DNA of 11,429 nucleotides, from positions 1 to 11,429 of the forward strand of contig JAPUJS010000337.1 of assembly GCA_027296045.1 (NCBI GenBank), read 5' to 3'. The notes under the pieces were generated by a model, which ran no database searches, was not told the origin of the DNA, and was given only the letters and a program-made list of their open reading frames with translations. Shown here piece after piece: positions 5,835 to 11,429 of this stretch. This stretch comes from a bacterium. GTDB lineage: Bacteria; Latescibacterota; UBA2968. Numbering within the stretch: position 1 is the stretch's first letter; each line of letters begins with the position of its first letter. The translations under genes and the position numbers were made by a program.

Positions 5835-8800
5835 TTAATCCGCCGCCCGTGCCGAATCTTCTACAATCCGAGTGGAAGGTTTAAACGTCAGTACCGTCAG
5901 CCGCCTGAGCATCAGCCTTAAATCATCCAGGAACGTGTAAAAAAGCGGCACCACAAACAATGTCAACAACGTCGAAACCAGCAACCCACCCATCATCGTA
6001 ATCCCCAACGGCGCATACGGAATCCCCATCATCGTGCTGCTCCCGATCGCCATGGGAAGCAACCCGAAGATCGTTGTACACGTCGTCATGAGAATGGGAC
6101 GATACCGGTTGTAACCGGCTTCCATAATCGCCTCGCGTCGGCCCATCCCTTCGGCCCTCAACCGGTTGATCATGTCTACCAGCACAATGGCATTGTTCAC
6201 CACCACACCAATGAGCACAATCACACCCACCCTGGACATAAAGCCCATGATGGTACCCGTGAGAAACAACCCCCAATAAACCCCCAGGAATGCGAAGGGA
6301 ATAGCGAAGATGACAGCAAAGGGCAAAATAACCGATTCGAACAGAATCCCCATCAGCAGAAACACGAACGTAACCGCCATGATAATGCCAAAAGTCATCG
6401 CATCGGATTCTCTGGCATAGGCGGAGTACCGTTCGCCCTTGTTCCATTCATACCCGCGCGGCAACGTAAACCCCTCCATCGCTCTGTCGATCTCTTCATA
6501 CAGCCCCTTCACATCGTCTTTGGTCGTGTAGGCCTTCACACGCAATCGATTTTTACCATTTTGCTTGGTAATATACCGGGGGCCTTTTGTAATCTCGAAG
6601 GTGGCAAACGAAGACAGCGGCACTTCCTCGCCAGACCGGGTAGTAAAGGAAAAATTTCTCAACTGGTTCAACGACTGCCGATCGTTCTGATTCATAATCA
6701 ACGTCACATTCACTTCCCGATCGGTGGTCTGATATCGGGGCAGTTCGGCCCCCATCAACTGGTAATACAGGGTCCGCCCCACGACATGAACCGGAATCCC
6801 GTGTTTCCGGAGCTGATCCCGATTAAGATGAACCCGCACCTCATCGTTCCCAAATTCCAGATCGCTCTCGGTTCCCACCACCGTGGGAATCGTGCGCAAC
6901 CGGCGCTCCACCTCATCCGTCATGTCTTCCAGAACCTTGTAGTCGGTCCCGTAAAGATAAACCCGGACATACGGATCATTTTCCGACGTACTGCGTGACT
7001 CTACAGCCACCCGAAATCCCACGTATTTCGGCACCGTCTTTTTGAGTTCGTTGATCACCTCTTTACGCGTCATCCATTGGGGAACGGGAACACCCATCCA
7101 TCCTCGGACCTTCTTATAAACAAAATACCACCATTCCTGGTGAGGGTCATCTTCCAGGTTGAGCCGGATGTTGATATACCCGCGCCGGAAATACGTCATC
7201 ACATTCTTGATATGATATTTTTCCCGTCTGGCATTCAGGAACTTTTCGACATCTGTGGCAATCTCATCCATCTCCTTCATGTCAAAACTTTTGGGCCCAT
7301 GGATTCGGATCGACACCCGGTTGGATGTAAATCGCATTCGATCGGTCTGCTTCACCTTCTCAACCGGATACCAGATCGTGGCAAACAACAAGGCGACCAC
7401 CAGAAACGTGTCTCGTCGATGGTTCACCACCCAACCCAGCACCCTGCGATACCCGTTCCGGCTCCAACGAATCGATTTCGGATCGGCCTTCACCACACTC
7501 CCACCAAACCACTTCGCGGCCAGCGGAATGAACAACAAGGCTACAAACAAAGACGCCACCAGCGCAAACACCACCGGCATCCCGATCTTCGACAGCAAAT
7601 ACTTCATATAAAAACTGTCGTTCATCAAAATCATGGGCAAAAACACCACCACCGTGGTCAGCGTCGCCATCGTGATGGCCAGCCCCACTTCGCTTGCGCC
7701 TTTGATCGACGCCTCGTGAGGGTTCTCGCCTTTAGCGCGATACCGATAAATATTCTCCACAATCACAATAGCGTTGTCCACCACCATGCCCACCCCCACC
7801 ATCAGTCCCATCATGGTCAACAGGTTCAACGTCCAGCCCATGAAATACAGCACCGTTATGGTGATCATCACACAAAGAGGAATCGACAGCGTAATTAAGG
7901 CAGTCATCCGGAAGGCACGTAAAAAGAACAGCAAAATCAGCGCAGCAAAGAAGCCCCCCCAGAGTCCGGTATTTCTCAGGTTGCCCATGGAATCTGCAAT
8001 CATTTTTCCTTCGCTGTAGAAAATCCGGAACTCCACATCGGTCGTCGCTTCGATCTCCTCCATTTTGGCCACAACGCGCTCACACAAATCGACAATATTG
8101 ACCCCCGAAGCCTTATACACATCAAAGCCAAGGTTTTTCTGCCCATCCACCCGCCACACACGTTCCCGAGGAATTGCATCATGTATAATCTGTGCCACGT
8201 CTTTTAAGCGAATTTTTTTCTCAGACTTTTTGCTCCGAATCGGCACATTCTGAATCTCATCCAGACTCCGATAATGAGCCAGAGACCGCACGTAATACCG
8301 TTTCCCGCCTTCCTGGACATAGCCGCCAGCCAGGGCAAAATTATCTCTCCGGAGGGATTCCACCAACTCAAAGGTCTCAATACCATGGGCCCGTAACTTC
8401 TCCTGATCCACCCAGATTAAGACCTCTTTTCTTTCAATCCCATAAATTTCCGTCTTCGCAACGCCATCGATCCGTTCGATGGGGTCCATCACGTGCGCCC
8501 GGATATATTTTTCCTTATTCTGGATATGATCGGGCACCGATAAACCCGACCATAACACCTCCGCCTGGTCCGGATTCCACTTCCAGACCTTAATTTTATC
8601 CCGAACCTCCTCCGGTAACTCCAGTTTGGCCCGTTCCAACCGGTCGGACACCTGATTATAGGTCAGATCCATATCCGTACCCGGCCTAAACTCCACTCGC
8701 ACACCTGCCCATGGATCTCCCGCAAAAGCCCAGATATTGCGCAAATCCTTCAACGTCTTCATGTGCCGTTCCAGGGGCAGCGCAATATCGTTATACCGCT

Positions 8801-9008
8801 CCTGAACCGTCGCATTTTCCTGATGCACATCCACCCAGAACCAGTCCGGGTCATTGCCCGGCGCCCGGGCCTGAATCGAAATCCGATTGTAGGCCACAAT
8901 GCCGATCACCAGCAAACCGATCAAACACATCGTCACCGTTACCGGACGTGTCACGGAAAGCCGGGGCAAAAGAGAAGATCTGGACTTCTGATCCGAATCT
9001 TGTTTCAT
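5835..9008 (-). CDS. RND-family efflux permease, intact
   Basis: The 1057-residue length and layout match a complete RND permease. TM1 lies at about 21-40, a first periplasmic domain follows, then TM2-6 at about 348-500, TM7 at about 533-550, a second periplasmic domain, and TM8-12 at about 871-1030. The TM4 motif GMVVDNAIVIVENI has one acidic residue (Asp411), matching AcrB Asp407, while the AcrB Asp408 position is Asn412. In TM10 (GVVVNNAIVLVD) the AcrB Lys940 position is Asn938. These differences occur in non-AcrB RND clades, so it is not an HAE1-type pump, and its substrate is unknown. The ATG at 9006-9008 follows CAGGG by eight bases. No adaptor or TolC gene is adjacent. The gene has its own candidate promoter, leader and terminator. 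Confidence 0.93.
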   Translation of the reverse strand: MKQDSDQKSRSSLLPRLSVTRPVTVTMCLIGLLVIGIVAYNRISIQARAPGNDPDWFWVDVHQENATVQERYNDIALPLERHMKTLKDLRNIWAFAGDPWAGVRVEFRPGTDMDLTYNQVSDRLERAKLELPEEVRDKIKVWKWNPDQAEVLWSGLSVPDHIQNKEKYIRAHVMDPIERIDGVAKTEIYGIERKEVLIWVDQEKLRAHGIETFELVESLRRDNFALAGGYVQEGGKRYYVRSLAHYRSLDEIQNVPIRSKKSEKKIRLKDVAQIIHDAIPRERVWRVDGQKNLGFDVYKASGVNIVDLCERVVAKMEEIEATTDVEFRIFYSEGKMIADSMGNLRNTGLWGGFFAALILLFFLRAFRMTALITLSIPLCVMITITVLYFMGWTLNLLTMMGLMVGVGMVVDNAIVIVENIYRYRAKGENPHEASIKGASEVGLAITMATLTTVVVFLPMILMNDSFYMKYLLSKIGMPVVFALVASLFVALLFIPLAAKWFGGSVVKADPKSIRWSRNGYRRVLGWVVNHRRDTFLVVALLFATIWYPVEKVKQTDRMRFTSNRVSIRIHGPKSFDMKEMDEIATDVEKFLNARREKYHIKNVMTYFRRGYINIRLNLEDDPHQEWWYFVYKKVRGWMGVPVPQWMTRKEVINELKKTVPKYVGFRVAVESRSTSENDPYVRVYLYGTDYKVLEDMTDEVERRLRTIPTVVGTESDLEFGNDEVRVHLNRDQLRKHGIPVHVVGRTLYYQLMGAELPRYQTTDREVNVTLIMNQNDRQSLNQLRNFSFTTRSGEEVPLSSFATFEITKGPRYITKQNGKNRLRVKAYTTKDDVKGLYEEIDRAMEGFTLPRGYEWNKGERYSAYARESDAMTFGIIMAVTFVFLLMGILFESVILPFAVIFAIPFAFLGVYWGLFLTGTIMGFMSRVGVIVLIGVVVNNAIVLVDMINRLRAEGMGRREAIMEAGYNRYRPILMTTCTTIFGLLPMAIGSSTMMGIPYAPLGITMMGGLLVSTLLTLFVVPLFYTFLDDLRLMLRRLTVLTFKPSTRIVEDSARAAD
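5947..6032. repeat. 86-bp block identical to 9357-9442 (copy 1)
   Basis: This block encodes roughly residues 993-1020 of the intact RND pump (the MMGIPYAPLGITMMGG region and TM12). It is identical base for base to 9357-9442 in the damaged copy, including wobble positions, whereas flanking sequence differs every few codons. Confidence 0.9.
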
Positions 9009-9023
9009 AAATCAAACCCTGAC

Positions 9024-9062
9024 AAAAAAATCGGGGCATGTGGCACAATCACCATCCCCGAT
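9024..9062 (-). terminator. Terminator-like hairpin directly upstream of the intact RND start (possible attenuator)
   Basis: On the minus strand ATCGGGG (9062-9056) pairs with CCCCGAT (9036-9030), followed by a run of T (9024-9030). It ends only about 15 nt before the ATG of the intact pump, so it falls inside that gene's own leader. It may either stop readthrough from upstream or conditionally terminate pump transcription. The inner ATGgTG/CACAT bases could extend the stem with bulges. Confidence 0.65.
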
Positions 9063-9094
9063 CCCCTTCAAAAAACACGATATATTCAATAAAT

Positions 9095-9126
9095 TTAAAG
9101 ACCTACCGCCATGACAGCACCTCTCC
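9095..9126 (-). promoter_or_regulatory. Candidate five-codon leader ORF with Shine-Dalgarno site
   Basis: GGAGAGG (9126-9120) lies seven bases before an ATG (9112-9110) that opens a five-codon frame, MAVGL, ending in TAA at 9097-9095. It lies between the candidate promoter and the terminator-like hairpin upstream of the pump. The ribosome site is better than that of several real genes here, but such a short frame can easily arise by chance. Confidence 0.25.
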
Positions 9127-9142
9127 AACGCTCTGAAGTACG

Positions 9143-9171
9143 AATATAGCGAAACTCCCCCCATAAAACAA
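9143..9171 (-). promoter_or_regulatory. Candidate promoter for the intact RND gene
   Basis: On the minus strand a TATATT -10 box (9143-9148) is preceded at 17 bases by TTGTTT (9166-9171), a weak -35. Transcription would begin near 9136 and give a leader of about 128 nt. The upstream terminator at 9203-9238 makes an independent promoter for this gene necessary. Confidence 0.45.
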
Positions 9172-9202
9172 GCCCATTCCCTGCACGCATGTTCACAGCC
9201 TG

Positions 9203-9238
9203 AAAAAAATAAAGGGAGCGCTTTTTTGAAGCGCTCCC
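9203..9238 (-). terminator. Intrinsic terminator after the damaged RND copy
   Basis: A perfect 10-bp stem (GGGAGCGCTT at 9214-9223 with AAGCGCTCCC at 9229-9238) is followed on the minus strand by TTTATTTTTTT (9213-9203). It begins 6 nt after the stop codon of the upstream pump fragment. Confidence 0.92.
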
Positions 9239-9244
9239 CCCACC

Positions 9245-10456
9245 CTAATCGGCCGCCTGAGCAGGGTCGTCAGGCAAACTTTCTTGTCTTCGAAAGGTGA
9301 TCCTTATAATCCGTTTGAGCATCAACCTCAAATCATCTAAAAACGTATAAAAGAGTGGCACCACAAACAATGTCAACAACGTCGAAACCAGCAACCCACC
9401 CATCATCGTAATCCCCAACGGCGCATACGGAATCCCCATCATGGTGCTGCTTCCCATCGCCATCGGAAAGAGACCAAACGTGGTCGTACAGGTCGTCATC
9501 AAGATGGGGCGAAACCGATTGTAACCGGCTTCCAGAATCGCATCGCCCCGGCTCATACCCTCTGCCCGTAATCGGTTGATCATGTCCACCAGCACAATGG
9601 CGTTGTTCACCACCACCCCAATCAGCACAATCACACCCACTTTAGACATAAAGCCCATAATGGTATCGGTCACCCAGAGTCCCCAGTAAACACCCAGGAA
9701 GGCGAAGGGAATGGAGAAGATGACGGCAAAGGGCAAAATGATCGACTCGAACAAAATCCCCATCAGCAGGAACACAAACGTAACCGCCATCAAAATGGCA
9801 AACGTCATCGCCTCGGATTCCCGGGCATACGTGGAATACCGCTCGCCCTTGTTCCATTCATACCCACGGGGCAACGTAAATCCCTCCATTGCCCGATCAA
9901 TCTCCTGGTACAGTTCCTTCACATCGTCCTTGGTCGTATACACACGGACCCGCAACCGATTTTTCCCATTTTTTCGGTTGATAAACCGTGGCCCTTTGCT
10001 AATCTGGAAAGTGGCAAATGACGATAGCGGTACTTCCTCGCCAGCCTCGGTCACAAATTTGAAATTTTTCAAGTGATTCAGCGATTTTCGGTCCTCCTCA
10101 TTCAAAATCAACTGAACCTGCACCTCTTTTTTATTGGCCTGATAGCGCGGCAACTCCGCTCCCATCAACTGATAAGACACCGTCTGTCCAACCTCTCGGG
10201 CAGAAAGCCCGTGTTTCTGAGCCTGTTCGCGATTGATCTGCACCCGCACCTCATCGTTACCAAACTCCAGATCGCTTTGCAAACTGGTCACCGACGAAAT
10301 CGAGCCCAACCGACGTTCGACCTCTCCCAGCATCCCTTCCAGCGTCTTGTGATCCTCTCCAAGCAGATAGACAGATACATAGGGATCTTCACCGCCCGAA
10401 CTTCGCGCTTCAACCCCACCCCGAAATCCGACAAATTTGGGCAACGTCTTTTTCAT
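9245..10456 (-). pseudogene. Second RND permease copy, C-terminal fragment (403 residues)
   Basis: This frame matches residues 656-1057 of the intact neighbouring pump almost without gaps: second periplasmic domain (KFVGFRGGVEARSS, DEVRVQINREQ, GAELPRYQ), then TM8-12 including GVVVNNAIVLVDMINRLRAEGM and TMMGIPYAPLGITMMGG. The apparent ATG at 10454-10456 is internal to the family sequence, because homology continues upstream in another frame. It should be read as one gene with 10461-10889, separated by one surplus base. By itself it lacks TM7 and half a periplasmic domain and is unlikely to work. It is followed by its own terminator at 9203-9238. The same TM10 Lys-to-Asn difference as in the intact copy is present. 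Confidence 0.88.
9357..9442. repeat. 86-bp block identical to 5947-6032 (copy 2)
   Basis: Direct repeat partner of 5947-6032, on the same strand and in the same reading frame of the second RND copy. The first differing bases are at 9356 (T against C) and 9443 (G against C). Confidence 0.9.
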
Positions 10457-10460
10457 GTCA

Positions 10461-10889
10461 TTAGATAATTGCCTTGCGGGTCAACCAGCGGTCGGTCGGA
10501 AAACCGAGTTTTTCCCGACCCCATGCATAAATCACATACCACCATTCCTGATTGGGGTTGTCCCTCAAACTGACCCGAAGGTTGAAATATCCCCGTCGGC
10601 AATACGTCATCACGCTGCTTATTTTATAAAGATCCCTTCGCTCATCCATATACTGCTCCACATCTTCCGCAATACGCCCCATCTCCTCCAGGCTAAAAAA
10701 TGTGGGCCCCCAATATCGGATATAGACCCGGTTGGATGTGCCGCGTATTCGATCCGTCTGCTTCACCTGTTCCATCGGATACCAGATCGTGGCAAACAAC
10801 ACCAGCACAACCAAAAATGTATCCCGCCGATGGTTCATCACCCACGAAAGCGCTCGACCATACCCGTTTCGGGATTGATGAACAGCCAA
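10461..10889 (-). pseudogene. Second RND permease copy, TM7/periplasmic fragment (upstream part)
   Basis: From SRNGYGRALSWVMNHRRDTFLVV to the stop, this frame aligns with residues 516-652 of the intact pump, covering TM7 and the start of the second periplasmic domain (CRRGYFNLRVSL, NPNQEWWYV, LTRKAII). It stops at TAA (10463-10461). Skipping one base at 10463 restores IINDMKKTLPKF, parallel to VINELKKTVPKY of the intact copy. The N-terminal half of a normal RND protein (TM1-6 and first periplasmic domain) is absent: upstream of about 10873 the sequence belongs to the lipoprotein gene. The open frame formally begins at a TTG at 10887-10889, within that foreign sequence, so this is not a real start. 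Confidence 0.85.
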
Positions 10890-11419
10890 TGCTGATCACC
10901 CGGTGACTCCCCAACGCCCTCATCGAAGCTGAGGTGTAAGACATCGTAGGTCTCGCCGTCAATTGAATCGCGGCCGAGCGACGACAAGTGGACACCTGGA
11001 TCTGTCATTTTCCACGGCATGAGTAGCCAATAGCTATCGGTCAGATGGTTGTAGTAGGCCTGTTCGATCAATTCCTCCCGCTCGGCATCATCCACTTCTT
11101 CGCCGCCGCGATAGGCGCTCCCACTTCTCGTATTTACGTTGAACAATGCTTGGGCCTGCTCGCCAAAAAGATCCCACTCTTCGCGATAACGTCCGGATTC
11201 TCGATCCCAAAGGTGTCTTCCCGTGTAGACATGATCGCCGTTAACCTCCACGTCGAAATCGAATCGCAGATAGCGAATGTCATCCAGGCTTTCTGAACCA
11301 CCCATCGCTTCCATCGTGCGCAAGGCCATTTCCTGCGATTGACCCGTCTCTTGGTCCGCCGAGCAGGAAACAACAACAAAAAGACAACCGAGCAGGACGA
11401 TAGGTTTCGTGAAGCTCAT
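10838..11419 (-). CDS. DUF6503-like lipoprotein, C-terminus lost at a junction
   Basis: The 193-residue frame starts with a lipoprotein signal (MSFTKPIVLLGCLFVVVSC, acylated Cys probably residue 19) and an acidic linker. It then contains ALRTMEAMGG, LWDRESGRYREEW and the block SYWLLMPWKMTDPGVHL (129-145), followed by GETYDVLHLSFDEGVGESPGDQHWLFINPETGMVER. I recognise this late block as typical of a DUF6503-like family of exported proteins of unknown function. Family members normally continue for several dozen residues after the NPETG motif. Here only FRG and a stop follow, read from RND-derived sequence. The protein is therefore probably truncated. The ATG at 11417-11419 has at best a weak ribosome site. 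In 10921-11100 C and G on the plus strand are nearly equal, unlike the C-rich pump genes. Confidence 0.72.
   Translation of the reverse strand: MSFTKPIVLLGCLFVVVSCSADQETGQSQEMALRTMEAMGGSESLDDIRYLRFDFDVEVNGDHVYTGRHLWDRESGRYREEWDLFGEQAQALFNVNTRSGSAYRGGEEVDDAEREELIEQAYYNHLTDSYWLLMPWKMTDPGVHLSSLGRDSIDGETYDVLHLSFDEGVGESPGDQHWLFINPETGMVERFRG
10858..10880. other. Chimeric junction between lipoprotein gene and RND copy
   Basis: Resemblance to the intact pump gene persists up to about 10873 (the ACCCGTTTCGG stretch, 10862-10872) and vanishes beyond it, where the intact gene has a Trp-Ser and Ser-Ile run. The lipoprotein motif INPETGMVER is encoded by 10850-10879 in another frame. The shared bases thus fit both genes at once, marking a microhomology join. 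Confidence 0.75.
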
Positions 11420-11429
11420 CTCGTGTGGG

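Noticed and set aside
7077..7898. Plus-strand open frame (273 codons) inside the RND gene
   Set aside because: Antisense shadow of the intact RND gene; the predicted protein is low-complexity His/Pro/Gln-rich and has no family motifs.
10454..10469. Programmed frameshift or a natural split gene at the RND break
   Set aside because: I see no slippery heptamer at the site, and the break would divide a periplasmic domain. Together with the missing N-terminal half, a damaged or mis-sequenced gene is simpler.
1..11429. CRISPR arrays, transposase genes, rRNA or tRNA genes
   Set aside because: No regularly spaced repeats, transposase motifs or RNA gene signatures were seen on either strand.

Overview
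This window carries about eleven protein-coding units, and every supported gene lies on the minus strand, so transcription runs from right to left. The organism looks like a Gram-negative, probably uncultured lineage. Support comes from two exported PQQ-type beta-propeller proteins starting with (W)xxWRGP-like N-termini, RND inner-membrane pumps and a lipoprotein. This style of gene content is common in Planctomycetota, Latescibacterota and Poribacteria, but I cannot fix the phylum from the sequence. Both ends cut into genes, and there is a chimera-like join near the right end, so the window may be an entire short metagenomic contig.

Region 1 (1-5560) appears to be one operon driven by a good sigma70-type promoter at 5533-5560. 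In transcription order it encodes: a 722-residue secreted beta-propeller protein with an Ig-like and a lectin-like C-terminal domain; a 477-residue secreted beta-propeller protein; a 362-residue ANL-superfamily adenylating enzyme of the LuxE/PaaK type; a YefM/YoeB-type toxin-antitoxin pair; and the N-terminus of what is probably an aldehyde dehydrogenase or acyl-CoA reductase. The ligase and reductase together look like a two-part carboxylate activation and reduction unit. The toxin-antitoxin pair sits exactly between them with gaps of only 20 to 22 nt.

Region 2 (5462-5834) is a 373-nt gene-free stretch. It holds the operon promoter, a leader hairpin, a nested inverted-repeat structure of about 95 nt with an overlapping 45-codon open frame, and the strong terminator of the pump gene.

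Region 3 (5835-10889) contains two tandem, closely related RND permease genes. The first is intact (1057 residues). It is preceded by a promoter-like site, a five-codon mini-ORF with a good Shine-Dalgarno site, and a terminator-like hairpin that ends just before the pump's own ribosome binding site, an attenuator-like layout. The second copy is only the C-terminal half. It is broken by a one-base frameshift at about 10463 and ends at 10862-10873 in a join to an unrelated lipoprotein gene. The two copies share an 86-bp block with no differences. No membrane fusion protein or TolC-type channel gene is present.

Region 4 (10838-11429) is a lipoprotein gene of a DUF6503-like family. It runs into the truncated pump gene through a stretch of sequence that fits both genes, which suggests either illegitimate recombination or, more likely, an assembly chimera.
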